From NCBI RefSeq assembly GCF_000719555.1, contig NZ_JOGX01000017.1, forward strand, positions 1-64,000: a stretch of DNA of 64,000 bases. Reading direction: 5' to 3'. Source of the stretch: Streptomyces sp. NRRL F-5727. GTDB taxonomy: Bacteria > Actinomycetota > Actinomycetes > Streptomycetales > Streptomycetaceae. Shown here piece by piece: positions 17,082 through 26,416 of the stretch. Each line of letters opens with the position of its first letter. Within the stretch, counting starts at the first letter, position 1. Position numbers and translations under genes: made by a program. Under the pieces are notes generated by a model. That model saw only the letters and a program-made list of their open reading frames with translations. It did not search any database and was not told the origin of the DNA.

Positions 17082-17459
17082 TCACTCGGAGTCGTACGCG
17101 GCCCTCAGCGCGTCGCGTACGGCGGCCTCGGCCTCGTCCCGGGTGAGTCCCAGGCGGTACGCCTCCTCGGCGTACTGTGCGGCCGCGGAGGCGGCCCTGC
17201 GGCTGGCGGCGTCACCGGCCGCCGCGACGAAGGTGCCGTGCCGGCCCCGGGTCTCGATGACCCCGTCGGACTCCAGCGCCTTGTACGCCTTGGCGACCGT
17301 GTTCGCGGCGAGCCCCAGCTGCTCCGCGAGTCCCCGGACCGTGGGCAGCTTGTAGCCGACCGGCAGTCGGCCCGACCGGGCGCGCTCCGAGATCTGGGCA
17401 CGCAGCTGTTCGTAGGGGGCGGTGGTGGACTGGTGGTCCACGGCGAGTGTCAGTGTCAC
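17082..17459 (-). CDS. Short GntR family regulator (YtrA-like)
   Basis: The 125-residue protein consists of a GntR winged helix (YEQLRAQISERARSGRLPVGYKLPTVRGLAEQLGLAANTVAKAY, GVIETRGRHGTFV) followed by only about 45 residues, two short helices (YAEEAYRLGLTRDEAEAAVRDAL). This is the layout of YtrA-type regulators, which usually control ABC transporters encoded nearby; none lies next to it here. The start is GTG 17459. It is divergent from the double-GNAT gene, which it may regulate together with itself. Confidence 0.88.
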   Translation of the reverse strand: MTLTLAVDHQSTTAPYEQLRAQISERARSGRLPVGYKLPTVRGLAEQLGLAANTVAKAYKALESDGVIETRGRHGTFVAAAGDAASRRAASAAAQYAEEAYRLGLTRDEAEAAVRDALRAAYDSE

Positions 17460-17518
17460 CCGCCCGATTCTGCCCCCACCCCGCCGGAAAATGGGAGGCG
17501 GCGGCGCGGCCCCGGCCG

Positions 17519-17524
17519 TAGCGT
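17519..17524 (+). promoter_or_regulatory. -10 box (TAGCGT) before the double-GNAT gene
   Basis: TAGCGT lies 8 bases before ATG 17533 and decides that start over the open frame beginning at 17422. Confidence 0.5.
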
Positions 17525-17532
17525 GCGGCCCC

Positions 17533-18433
17533 ATGACTGTCATCGTCCGTGACGTACGGCCCGAGGACGCCGAGGGCTTCGCCCGCGTCCGGCGCGCGGC
17601 CGTCCCCTTCATGCTGGCCACCGCGGAGCAGGTGGCCTTCGACTGGGCGCACGCCCATCCCGAGGCCCACTCCCGGCCGCTCGTCGCCGTGACGGAGGAC
17701 GGGGAGGTGATCGGGACGGCCCAGGTGGGCATCGCCCACGACGCCCCGCGACCGGGGGTCGGCTACCTCAACGTGTACGTGCACCCGGACCGCCAGGGGC
17801 TCGGCGCGGGGACGCTCCTGGTGCGCACGGCCGAGGAGTACCTGGCCGAGCGGGGCGCGACGGTGCTGTACGGCTGGGCCATGGACGAGCCGTCGAACCG
17901 TGCCTACGCCGAGCGGCGGGGGGACACGGCGAGCCGTACCGCGCACTTCCTGCGACTCGACCTGACGGCGGGGCTGCCGCCGCTCCAGGCGCCGCCGGCC
18001 GGTGTCCGGCTGCTGACGGCCGAGGAGTTCGCGGCCGACCCGCGGCCGCTCTTCGAGCTGGACGCGGTGACCACCGCCGACGAGCCGGGGGACGTGGGGA
18101 CGGAGCTGGACGACTACGACCACTGGCTGGAGACCACCTGGAACCACCCGCTGTTCGACCGGGCGCTGACGATGGTGGCGGTGGTGGACGGGGTGCCGGC
18201 CGCGTTCAGCGCGGCGCGGACCGACGGCCTCGGCCGGTACGCGACGGGGATGACGGGGACGGCCCCGGACTTCCGCGGCCGCGGGCTCGCCAAGCTCGCC
18301 AAGAACGCGTCGCTGCACCGGGCGCGGGCGGCCGGCTGTGTGGAGGCGTTCACCGGGAACGACGCGGGGAACGGGCCGATGCTGGCGATCAACGAGTGGT
18401 TCGGGTACGCGATCGGGGCGACGGAGGTGCGCT

Positions 18434-18453
<20 letters not shown>
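17533..18453 (+). CDS. Two-domain GNAT N-acetyltransferase
   Basis: The 306-residue protein contains two GNAT folds in tandem. The first has VYVHPDRQGLGAGTLLVRTAEEYL, with the acetyl-CoA-binding RxGxG/A loop; the second has GTAPDFRGRGLAKLAKNASLHRA and ends with NEWFGYAIGATEVRYVR. Such double-GNAT proteins include mycothiol synthase (MshD) and aminoglycoside or amino-acid acetyltransferases; I see no MshD-specific signature. The first ATG after a TAGCGT box was taken as the start. The 3' end overlaps the DUF402 gene by 20 bp, implying coupled translation. Confidence 0.9.
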
Positions 18454-19443
<990 letters not shown>

Positions 19444-19505
19444 TCATCGGCGCGTTGGGCCCGACGTCACCCCGATCGTCGTACCGTCGTACGCCCCGGA
19501 ACGGG

Positions 19506-20999
19506 TCAGGCGGCGGTACGGCGGCGGGTCACCGCCTTCCGCAGCAGCGGCCACCCGAGCAGGAGCAGCACGACCGCGTAGACGGTCACCGAGAACGGGG
19601 TGTTCACCAGGCCGGTGACGGAGCCGTCGCTGATCTGCAGGGCGCGGCGGAGCTGCTGCTCGGCGGCCGGGCCGAGGATGACGCCGATGACCGCCGGCAG
19701 CACCGGCAGGCCGTAGCGGCGCATGCCGAGGCCGAGGAGGCCGACCACCAGGAGGACGACCAGGTCGAGGGCCTCGCCGCCGACCGCGTACGCGCCGACG
19801 GCGGCGAAGAACAGGATGCCGGCGTAGAGGTACGGACGCGGGATGCGCAGCAGCTTCGCCCAGACGGGCGCGAGCGGCAGGTTGAGCGCGAGCAGCAGGA
19901 CCATGCCGACGAAGAGCGAGGCGATCAGGCCCCACACCAGCTCGGGCTCCCGCTCGAAGAGCAGCGGTCCCGGCTGGATGCCGTACTGCTGGAAGGCGGC
20001 GAGCATCACCGCGGCGACCGCGGTCGTCGGCAGCCCGAGCGTCAGCATGGAGACGAGGGTGCCGGCGGCGGAGGCGGAGGCGGCCGACTCGGGTCCGGCG
20101 ACGCCCTCGATGGCGCCCTTCCCGAACTGCTCAGGGTGCTTCGAGAGCCGCTTCTCCGTGACGTACGACAGGAAGGTCGGGATCTCGGCGCCGCCGGCCG
20201 GGACGGCGCCGAACGGGAAGCCGATGAACGGGCCGCGCAGCCACGGCTTCCAGGTCCGCCGCACGTCCTCGCGGCCCAGCCAGGGGCGGCCCACCGGGAC
20301 CGGCCGGCCGGCCGTGCGGCGCAGATGGGCGGCGACCCACAGGGCCTCGCCGATGGCGAAGAGGCCGACGGCGACGATGACGACGTCGATGCCGTCGGCG
20401 AGCTGGAGCGAGCCGAAGGTGAGCCGCTGCTGGCCGGTGAGCTGGTCGAGGCCGACCAGGCCGAGGGTGAGGCCGATGAGCAGGGAGGCGATCCCGCGGA
20501 CCCGGGAGGAGCCGAGGACCGAGGTCACCGCGATGAAGGCGAGGACCATCAGGGCGAAGTAGTCGGGCGCGCCGATGCCGACGGCGAGGGCGGCGACCGC
20601 CGGGGCGAGGGCGACCAGCAGGATCGTGCCGATCATGCCGCCGGTGAAGTGGCCGATCGCGGCGGCGGCGAGCGCCTGCGCGCCGCGCCCCGCCCGGGCC
20701 ATCGGATGGCCCTCCAGGGCGGCGACGACGGCCGCGCTCTCGCCCGGGGTGTTCAGCAGGATCGAGGTGGTGGAGCCGCCGAACATGGCGCCGTAGTAGA
20801 TGCCGGCGAACATGATGAACGCGCCGGTCGGTTCGAGGCCGTAGGTCACCGGGAGCAGCAGGGCGACGGCCATGGCGGGGCCGATGCCGGGCAGCACGCC
20901 GATCGCGGTGCCGAGGAGCACGCCGACGGCGGCCCACAGCAGGTTGACCGGGGTGAGGGCGGTCCCGAAGCCGTCCATCAGGGAGGTCAGGGATTCCAT
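19506..20999 (-). CDS. tctA: Tripartite tricarboxylate transporter, large membrane subunit
   Basis: The 497-residue polytopic protein shows the TctA family profile: [24 protein letters not shown], the [15 protein letters not shown] motif, and the repeated half motif [36 protein letters not shown]. It has about twelve membrane spans. TctA forms the channel of a secondary transporter fed by the periplasmic-type binding protein TctC; typical substrates are citrate and other di- or tricarboxylates. It is the last gene of tctC-tctB-tctA, 3 bp after tctB. It ends 143 bp before the secreted DUF6299 gene, and no strong terminator was seen. Confidence 0.93.
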   Translation of the reverse strand: MESLTSLMDGFGTALTPVNLLWAAVGVLLGTAIGVLPGIGPAMAVALLLPVTYGLEPTGAFIMFAGIYYGAMFGGSTTSILLNTPGESAAVVAALEGHPMARAGRGAQALAAAAIGHFTGGMIGTILLVALAPAVAALAVGIGAPDYFALMVLAFIAVTSVLGSSRVRGIASLLIGLTLGLVGLDQLTGQQRLTFGSLQLADGIDVVIVAVGLFAIGEALWVAAHLRRTAGRPVPVGRPWLGREDVRRTWKPWLRGPFIGFPFGAVPAGGAEIPTFLSYVTEKRLSKHPEQFGKGAIEGVAGPESAASASAAGTLVSMLTLGLPTTAVAAVMLAAFQQYGIQPGPLLFEREPELVWGLIASLFVGMVLLLALNLPLAPVWAKLLRIPRPYLYAGILFFAAVGAYAVGGEALDLVVLLVVGLLGLGMRRYGLPVLPAVIGVILGPAAEQQLRRALQISDGSVTGLVNTPFSVTVYAVVLLLLGWPLLRKAVTRRRTAA

Positions 21000-21002
21000 G
21001 GG

Positions 21003-21509
21003 TCAGAGCACTCCCATCAGCGGCCCGCCGGGCAGCGGAACGCCCAGCAGGCGGTCGAAGACGCCGTAGGTGAGGAGGGAGAGGACGGCCGCGATCAGCG
21101 GGTCGCGGGCGGGGTGGCGGCTGCCGAGGGCGTAGGCCGCGCCCCAGAAGAGGAGGGCGCCGGAGACCGGGAAGCCCAGCGGGCCGATGAGGACGGCGAA
21201 GCCGAGGAAGACGCCGACGAGCAGCAGGACGGTGCGCCAGTCGGCCGGGGCGTCGAGGTCGATGTCCTCGCCGCCCTCGGCCTCGCCGCGGCCGCCGCGG
21301 AGCACGTCGAGGGCGAGCAGGACGGCGACGACGAGGAGGCCGCAGCCGACCACGAGGGGGACGGTGGCGGGGCCGACGGGGCCGCGGGCGGTGACGTCGA
21401 CGTCGAGGGTGAGGGCGTCGGTGAGGACGAGGACGCCGAGGAGGAGCAGCAGGGCGCTGACGCCGAGTTCGGAGCGGTCGCGCAGCCGGGAGGAGGTGGG
21501 GGTGGTCAC
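21003..21509 (-). CDS. tctB: Tripartite tricarboxylate transporter, small membrane subunit
   Basis: GTG 21509 overlaps the tctC stop (GTGA). The 168-residue protein has four predicted membrane spans (ELGVSALLLLLGVLVLTDAL; VGPATVPLVVGCGLLVVAVLLAL; TVLLLVGVFLGFAVLIGPLG; RDPLIAAVLSLLTYGVFDRLL) with a short acidic loop in between, the TctB layout. It associates with TctA. Sequence conservation in this family is low, so the call rests on size, topology and its position between tctC and tctA. Confidence 0.88.
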   Translation of the reverse strand: MTTPTSSRLRDRSELGVSALLLLLGVLVLTDALTLDVDVTARGPVGPATVPLVVGCGLLVVAVLLALDVLRGGRGEAEGGEDIDLDAPADWRTVLLLVGVFLGFAVLIGPLGFPVSGALLFWGAAYALGSRHPARDPLIAAVLSLLTYGVFDRLLGVPLPGGPLMGVL

Positions 21510-22489
21510 AGTCCGAGCTCCTTCAGCACCGTGTCGACGCGGGTGTTCTGCGCGGTCAGGAAGGCGCCGAACTCCTCGCCGGGCAGGAAGGCGTCGGTCC
21601 AGCCGTGGGTCTTCAGGGACTCGCGCCACTGGGGCGAGTCGTGCAGCTTCGTGACGAGGGTGACCAGCCGGTCCCGCTCGGCGTCGGTGAGCCCGGGCGG
21701 GGCGACGATGCCGCGCCAGTTGGTGAACTCGGTGTCGAGGCCGGCCTCGCGCAGGGTGGGGGCGTCGAGGCCGGGGACCCGCTCGGCGCCGGTGACGGCG
21801 AGCAGCCGCAGCTCGCCGGCCTTGATCTGGTCGAGGTACTCGCCGACGCCGGAGACGCCGAAGGCGACCTTGGAGCCGAGGATGGAGGCGAGGAGTTCGC
21901 CGCCGCCGTCGAAGGGGATGTAGTTGACGTCCTTCGGCGGGATGCCGGCGGCCTGGGCCATCAGCATCGGCGCGAGGTGGTCGGGGCCGCCGGGCGAGGA
22001 GCCGCCGCCGACGGGCAGTTTGCCGGGGTCCTTCTTCCAGGCCGCGAGCAGCTCCTGGAGGGTGGTGTACGGGGAGTCCTTGGAGACCACGACGATGTCC
22101 TGCTCCTCGGTGAGCCGGGCGATCGGGGTGGTGTCGGCGAGGGTGCGGGGGGTCTTGTTGGTGTGGACGGCGCCGACGACGCCGAGCCCCATCGACATGG
22201 CGACGCGGCCGTCGCCGCGTTCGCCGACGAGCCGGGTGAGGCCGACGGTGCCGCCCGCGCCGGGCAGGTTGAAGACCTCGATGTCGCCGGTGAGACCGGC
22301 TTCCTCGGCGTTCTTCGCCGCCGTGCGGGCGGTGATGTCGTAGCCGCCGCCGGGCGTGTTGGGGACCATGAACCGCAGGCCGGGTATGTCGGTGCCGGTG
22401 CCGGAGCCGCTGCCCGGGGTGAGCAGCGGCGGCCCCACGAGCACCAGCAGCGCCGCCCCGAGCAGGGCGAAGGGGGTGCGAAGACGCAC
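21506..22489 (-). CDS. tctC: Tripartite tricarboxylate transporter solute-binding protein
   Basis: The 327-residue protein starts at GTG 22489 (GAGAGGCGG upstream) with an export signal (LRTPFALLGAALLVLVGPPLL). The mature part follows the TctC/Bug fold: FMVPNTPGGGYDITARTAAKNAEE, FNLPGAGGTVGLTRLV, the ligand loop SSPGGPDHLAPMLMAQAAGI and VNYIPFDGGGELLASILG. No lipobox Cys was seen, so it may be held by an uncleaved signal. It captures a carboxylate outside the membrane. The gene is divergent from a CitB-type response regulator, its likely controller. Confidence 0.92.
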   Translation of the reverse strand: MRLRTPFALLGAALLVLVGPPLLTPGSGSGTGTDIPGLRFMVPNTPGGGYDITARTAAKNAEEAGLTGDIEVFNLPGAGGTVGLTRLVGERGDGRVAMSMGLGVVGAVHTNKTPRTLADTTPIARLTEEQDIVVVSKDSPYTTLQELLAAWKKDPGKLPVGGGSSPGGPDHLAPMLMAQAAGIPPKDVNYIPFDGGGELLASILGSKVAFGVSGVGEYLDQIKAGELRLLAVTGAERVPGLDAPTLREAGLDTEFTNWRGIVAPPGLTDAERDRLVTLVTKLHDSPQWRESLKTHGWTDAFLPGEEFGAFLTAQNTRVDTVLKELGL

Positions 22490-22603
22490 GAGGCCGCCTC
22501 TCGGTGGTTGGGGGTGGGTTCCCGGGCGGGCCCGGGACGGGTGAAGTGGGCCACATGTTGCCCGCGCGTGAGGAAGCTGTCGCGCTTCCGCAACCAACGG
22601 ACG

Positions 22604-22620
22604 TTGTGGTCCTTGTGGTC
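22604..22620. promoter_or_regulatory. Tandem 9-bp repeat and palindrome in the tct control region
   Basis: TTGTGGTC occurs at 22604-22611 and again at 22613-22620, next to CAACGGACGTTG just upstream. The first copy also occupies the -35 position of the response-regulator promoter. It is a candidate binding site for the adjacent regulator. Confidence 0.45.
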
Positions 22621-22626
22621 GCGACC

Positions 22627-22632
22627 TACCGT
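22627..22632 (+). promoter_or_regulatory. -10 box (TACCGT) before the response regulator
   Basis: TACCGT lies 7 bases before GTG 22640 and 17 bp after TTGTGG (22604-22609), giving a complete leaderless promoter. Confidence 0.6.
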
Positions 22633-22639
22633 GTCCGGC

Positions 22640-23308
22640 GTGACGAAGGTGCTGGTGGTCGACGACGACTTCATGGTGGCCAAGCTGCACAGCCGCTATG
22701 TGTCGGCCGTGCCGGGCTTCTCCGTCGTCGGTGTCGCGCACACCGGCGCGGAGGCGCTGCGCGCCGCCCACCGGCTCCGTCCCGACCTGCTGCTGCTCGA
22801 CATCTTCCTGCCGGACATGGACGGCATCGGGGTGCTGCGCGAGCTGCGGGGGGCCGGTCTGGCGACGGACGCGCTCTTCATCACGGCGGCGCGGGACGCG
22901 GGCATGGTCCGGGCGGCGCTGCGGGCCGGGGCCCTGCACTATCTGATCAAGCCCTTCAACCAGGCGGCGCTCCACGAGCAGCTGCGGCACGTGGCCTCGC
23001 TGCGGAGCCGGCTGGACGGTCTGGACGAGGCGCGGCAGGAGGACGTGGACCAGATCTTCGGCACCCGTCCGCGCGGCTCCCGCGAGCTGCCGAAGGGGCT
23101 CGCGGCGCACACGGCGGAGCTGGTGGAGGGCATCCTGCGCGCCCATCCCGAGGGCCTGTCGGCGACGGAGTGCGCGGAGGCGGGCTCGCTCTCCCGGGTC
23201 AGCGCCCGGCGCTATCTGGAGCACTTCGCGGCCACGGGCCGCGCCGAGGTGACCCTCCGCTACGGGGGCACGGGCCGGCCGGAGCGGCGGTACCGGCCGG
23301 CGGGCTGA
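22640..23308 (+). CDS. CitB/DcuR-type response regulator
   Basis: The 222-residue protein has an N-terminal receiver (TKVLVVDDDFMVAKLHSRYV; phospho-acceptor Asp in LLLLDIFLPDMDGIGVL; conserved Lys in LIKPF) and a C-terminal helix-turn-helix of the CitT/DcuR kind (GLSATECAEAGSLSRVSARRYLEHFAATGRAEV). Relatives activate carboxylate transporter genes after phosphorylation by a DcuS/CitA-type kinase, which fits its position divergent from tctCBA. No histidine kinase gene lies beside it; the downstream neighbour is an unrelated LPMO gene. The kinase must lie elsewhere, or control is non-canonical. Confidence 0.92.
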   Translation: MTKVLVVDDDFMVAKLHSRYVSAVPGFSVVGVAHTGAEALRAAHRLRPDLLLLDIFLPDMDGIGVLRELRGAGLATDALFITAARDAGMVRAALRAGALHYLIKPFNQAALHEQLRHVASLRSRLDGLDEARQEDVDQIFGTRPRGSRELPKGLAAHTAELVEGILRAHPEGLSATECAEAGSLSRVSARRYLEHFAATGRAEVTLRYGGTGRPERRYRPAG

Positions 23309-23414
23309 GGCGGGCCGGCTCCGCTTCCTGAGGCGGCTCTTTCGTGCGCCTTAAAGCGGCCCTAAGAATCGCCTTCTCCCCTTCTCCGGGGCCTTCCTGG
23401 GCGATTCCGGGGGC

Positions 23415-23420
23415 TAGCGT
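23415..23420 (+). promoter_or_regulatory. Probable -10 box (TAGCGT) of the LPMO gene
   Basis: TAGCGT is 46 bases before ATG 23467, giving a leader of about 40 nt that contains the ribosome site AGGAGTG. No clear -35 box was seen. Confidence 0.4.
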
Positions 23421-23466
23421 GCGGGTCACCCCCCACACCCCACCCTCGTCCCAGGAGTGTCCCCCC

Positions 23467-24423
23467 ATGACGTCTCGTCGTACGGCCGCGGTCGCCGGCA
23501 CCGCTCTGGTCCTCGCCGGGTTCGCCGGCGCGCCCGCCTTCGCGCACGGTTCGATGACGGACCCGGTGAGCCGGGTCGCGGCCTGTTACGCGGAGGGGCC
23601 CGAGTCGCCGTCGTCGGCGGCGTGCCGGGCGGCGGTGGCGGCGAGCGGGCCGCAGGCGTTCTACGACTGGAACGCGGTGAACATCGCGGACGCGGCCGGC
23701 CGGCACCGGGACCTGATCCCGGACGGGAAGCTGTGCAGCGCGGGCAACGACAAGTACCGCGGCCTGGACCTGCCCCGGGCGGACTGGCCGTCGTCGCCGC
23801 TGACGCCCGGGAAGCACATCTTCCGCTACCAGGGGACGGCGCCGCACAGGGGCACGTTCGCGCTGTACGTGACGAAGGACGGCTACGACCCGTCCGCGCC
23901 GCTGAGGTGGTCGGACCTGGAGGAGCGGCCGTTCCTGACGGTGACCGACCCGGGGATGCGGGGCGGCGACTACGTCTTCGAGGGGACGGTGCCGGAGAAG
24001 TCGGGCCGCCACCTGATCTACTCGATCTGGCAGCGGTCCGACTCCCCCGAGGCGTTCTACACCTGCTCCGACGTGGTCTTCGGCGGGGAGCGGGAGAACC
24101 AGGAGCAGACGGGCGGGGGCACGACGGCCCCGGCGCCCACGGCCGCGCCGGCGCCCACGGCCGCGTCGACGCCCACGGCCGCGCCTGCCCACACGCACGC
24201 GCACACGGCTACGGCCTCCGCGGCGCCGAGCACCGCGGCCCCCGTCCCGGCCGCCCCCGCGTCCGACGCCCCGGCTCCGGCCCCCGCCCCCGCCGGTGCG
24301 GCCGTCGAGCTGGCCGAGACCGGTGGGGGCGGGGCCACGCCGTACCTCGCGCTGGGCGGTGCCGGTGTGCTGGCGGCCGGCGCGGCGGTGCTGTTCCGGG
24401 CGACCCGGCGGCGTACCCGCTAG
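23467..24423 (+). CDS. Cell-wall-anchored AA10 lytic polysaccharide monooxygenase
   Basis: The 318-residue preprotein has a signal peptide ending APAFA, so the mature chain starts with His (HGSMTDPVSR), the first ligand of the copper histidine brace. The second brace His is in YQGTAPHRG. The end of the AA10 domain, EAFYTCSDVVF, carries the axial Phe. Residues of about 215-280 are an Ala/Pro/Thr linker with imperfect CCCACGGCCGCG repeats and a His-rich THAHT patch. The C-terminus is a sorting signal: LAETGG, a hydrophobic span and RRRTR. The enzyme should oxidatively cleave chitin or cellulose while bound to peptidoglycan by a class E sortase. No carbohydrate-binding module is present. Confidence 0.92.
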   Translation: MTSRRTAAVAGTALVLAGFAGAPAFAHGSMTDPVSRVAACYAEGPESPSSAACRAAVAASGPQAFYDWNAVNIADAAGRHRDLIPDGKLCSAGNDKYRGLDLPRADWPSSPLTPGKHIFRYQGTAPHRGTFALYVTKDGYDPSAPLRWSDLEERPFLTVTDPGMRGGDYVFEGTVPEKSGRHLIYSIWQRSDSPEAFYTCSDVVFGGERENQEQTGGGTTAPAPTAAPAPTAASTPTAAPAHTHAHTATASAAPSTAAPVPAAPASDAPAPAPAPAGAAVELAETGGGGATPYLALGGAGVLAAGAAVLFRATRRRTR

Positions 24424-24434
24424 CGGGTGCCGGG

Positions 24435-25292
24435 CTAGCCGATCACCGACAGGCAGGTGGTCGGGGTGGCGTGGGCCGGGTCGAGGGCGTTGGCCACCTC
24501 GTGGAAGGCGATCCGGTCCACCGTGCCGATGGTCACGTGCTCGGAGAGGTCGAGGGCGCACTTGTCCTGGAGCAGGACGTTGGTGACGTTCGGCCCCGAG
24601 AGGAACTGCGAGCGGTACGGGGTGACGACCTGGTCGTACTGGGTCGCGATGACGTGGTAGCGGACGCCGGGCACGGTGTCGCCGCCCTCGTTGAGCCTGG
24701 TCAGGAAGGCGGAGCCGGCGATCTGGTCGGCGAGGCCCGGGGTGTTCGCCTTGATGAGGTCCTCGGCGCCGGGGAAGTACGGCAGCAGCTTCGTGAGGCC
24801 GAGCAGGGTGGTGCCGTGGTTGTCGGGGGCGATGCCGACGAGCGCGTTCACCTTCTCGGCCCCGCCGAGGAACTTGAGGTACCAGCGGGGCATCATGCCG
24901 CCCTGCGAGTGGCCGACGAGGTCGGCCTCGGGGGCGCCGGTGGCGGCGAGGACCCGGTCGACGAAGGCGTCGAGCTGGCCGGCGGACCGCTCGATGGGGC
25001 CGAGGCCGTGGAAGAAGGGCACGTTCGGCAGCTGCCCGTAGTCGAGCGAGTAGACGCAGTAGCCCCGGTTCACCAGGTAGGGGGCGAGGGCGAGCCAGTT
25101 GTCGATCGAGTTCCCGAGGGTTCCGTGGACGAGGACGACCGGGCGGGGGTGGGCGGCGGAGGGCTTGCAGCTCCAGTCGTTCCAGCCACGGTTCGGCTCG
25201 GCGGCCTGGGCGGCGGCGGTGGGGGCGAGCACGGCGGCGACCGTCAGGAGCAGGACGGACAGCGCTCTGGCGAGGTGTTTCCAGGGCAGCAT
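24435..25292 (-). CDS. Secreted alpha/beta-hydrolase lipase
   Basis: The 285-residue product begins with a Sec signal (MLPWKHLARALSVLLLTVAAVLA...AQA) after a good ribosome site (AAGGAG). The fold is shown by VVLVHGTLGNSIDNW (oxyanion loop), nucleophile elbow GHSQGG and a likely catalytic His near SEHVTIGTVDRIAFHEVANAL. Mature Cys residues probably form disulfides. It resembles Streptomyces and Propionibacterium extracellular triacylglycerol lipases. It converges with the LPMO gene; a 14-bp palindrome, ACCCGCTAGCGGGT (24415-24428), spans the LPMO stop. Confidence 0.9.
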   Translation of the reverse strand: MLPWKHLARALSVLLLTVAAVLAPTAAAQAAEPNRGWNDWSCKPSAAHPRPVVLVHGTLGNSIDNWLALAPYLVNRGYCVYSLDYGQLPNVPFFHGLGPIERSAGQLDAFVDRVLAATGAPEADLVGHSQGGMMPRWYLKFLGGAEKVNALVGIAPDNHGTTLLGLTKLLPYFPGAEDLIKANTPGLADQIAGSAFLTRLNEGGDTVPGVRYHVIATQYDQVVTPYRSQFLSGPNVTNVLLQDKCALDLSEHVTIGTVDRIAFHEVANALDPAHATPTTCLSVIG

Positions 25293-25376
25293 CGGGCGAT
25301 CTCCTTGCGGCTCAAGGGAGGTGGGGGTGGTGTGCCCTGCGGTCCGGACCACAAGTGGGGATGCTCTTCCGGCCAC

Positions 25377-25410
25377 GTTACGCACGGGTGTTACCGGCTG
25401 GGAAGTTACG
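25377..25410. promoter_or_regulatory. Repeated GTTAC motifs upstream of the lipase gene
   Basis: GTTAC occurs at 25377, 25390 and 25405, and TTACCG (25391-25396) pairs with a downstream CGGTAA. These lie 85-120 bp upstream of the lipase start and could be a regulator site; the regulator is unknown. Confidence 0.3.
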
Positions 25411-25459
25411 CGTCGGTAAAACCTGTCGCGCCGTCAGCGGTCGCCCGTACGGCGGAGGT

Positions 25460-26416
25460 TCAGGCCGCCAGGGAGCCCGGCAGGATCGCCCGCGGCCCGA
25501 ACTTCGCGCGGGCCCGGTCGGCCACCGCCTCGATCCGCCGGGCCTTCTCGTCCGCCGGGTCGAAGGTGAGCTGGTGCGCGGCCCGTTCGGCGGGTCCCAG
25601 GCCCTCGGCGCGCAGCGCGACGCCCCGCACCCGGGCCCGCTGGAGGCCGAGGGAGTCGTGGAGCGCGTAGGCGAGGGCGGTGAGCGCCGCGCCGTGGGCG
25701 GTCGGTTCGGGCAGGGTGCGGCTCCGGCTGGTGGTGCTCCGGTCGGCGTACCGCACGGTGAGCGCGAGGGACCGGCAGACCTGGGAGTCGGCGCGCAGCC
25801 GGGTGCCCAGCTCGGTGGCGAGCGAGAGCAGGGCGCGGCGCTGTTCCGCGCGGTCGAGTTCGTCGTACGGGAAGGAGCGCTCGGCGGCCAGCGACCGGGC
25901 GGCGGCGTTCGGGACGACGGGGGTGCGGTCGATGCCCCGGGCCCGCTCCCACAGCTCGCGGCCGGCCTTGGCGCCGACGAGCCGCTGGAGCACGGCGAGC
26001 GGGGCGTCGGCGACCCGGCCCACGGAGTCGAGCCCGTAGCCGCAGAGGGTGCGGGCGGTGGTGCGGCCGACGCCGTCGAGCGCGACGACGGGGCGGTCGC
26101 GCAGGAAGGCCGCCGGGTCGTCGACGGTGAGGGTGAGGCCGGGGCGGGCCTCGCGGGCGGCCATCCGGGCCAGCATCGGGTTGGGCCCGGCGCCGATGAC
26201 GCAGTCGGCGCCGTACAGGGCGAGGGCCCGGACGCGGATCACGGCGGCGAGTTCGGCGGGGGTGCGGTCGAAGTAGCGCAGCGCGCCGCGCACGTCGGCG
26301 AGCGCCTCGTGCGGCGGGGCGGCCTCCACGACGGGGGTGAACTCGCCGAGCAGGTCGACCAGTCGGGGGAAGAGCGGTTCCGGCGTCTCCTGGCGGAACC
26401 GTACGCAGAGGATCAT
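25460..26416 (-). CDS. ImuB-like, probably inactive Y-family DNA polymerase protein
   Basis: The 318-residue protein keeps the Y-family palm-to-little-finger order: the fold core around EALADVRG, then VIGAGPNPMLARMAA, the helix-hairpin-helix (VVALDGVGRTTARTLCGYGLDSVGRVA), and a little-finger-like C-terminus. The metal ligands are missing: the start reads MILCVRFRQE with no D-x-D-x-F-F, and the second motif reads PPHEALADV instead of S-x-D-E-x-x-L-D. This is how ImuB proteins look; they act as adaptors between the beta clamp and DnaE2 in mutagenic repair. The start overlaps the dnaE2 stop (ATGA), so they are co-translated. It is shorter than most ImuB proteins, and no imuA-like gene is adjacent. 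Confidence 0.85.
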   Translation of the reverse strand: MILCVRFRQETPEPLFPRLVDLLGEFTPVVEAAPPHEALADVRGALRYFDRTPAELAAVIRVRALALYGADCVIGAGPNPMLARMAAREARPGLTLTVDDPAAFLRDRPVVALDGVGRTTARTLCGYGLDSVGRVADAPLAVLQRLVGAKAGRELWERARGIDRTPVVPNAAARSLAAERSFPYDELDRAEQRRALLSLATELGTRLRADSQVCRSLALTVRYADRSTTSRSRTLPEPTAHGAALTALAYALHDSLGLQRARVRGVALRAEGLGPAERAAHQLTFDPADEKARRIEAVADRARAKFGPRAILPGSLAA

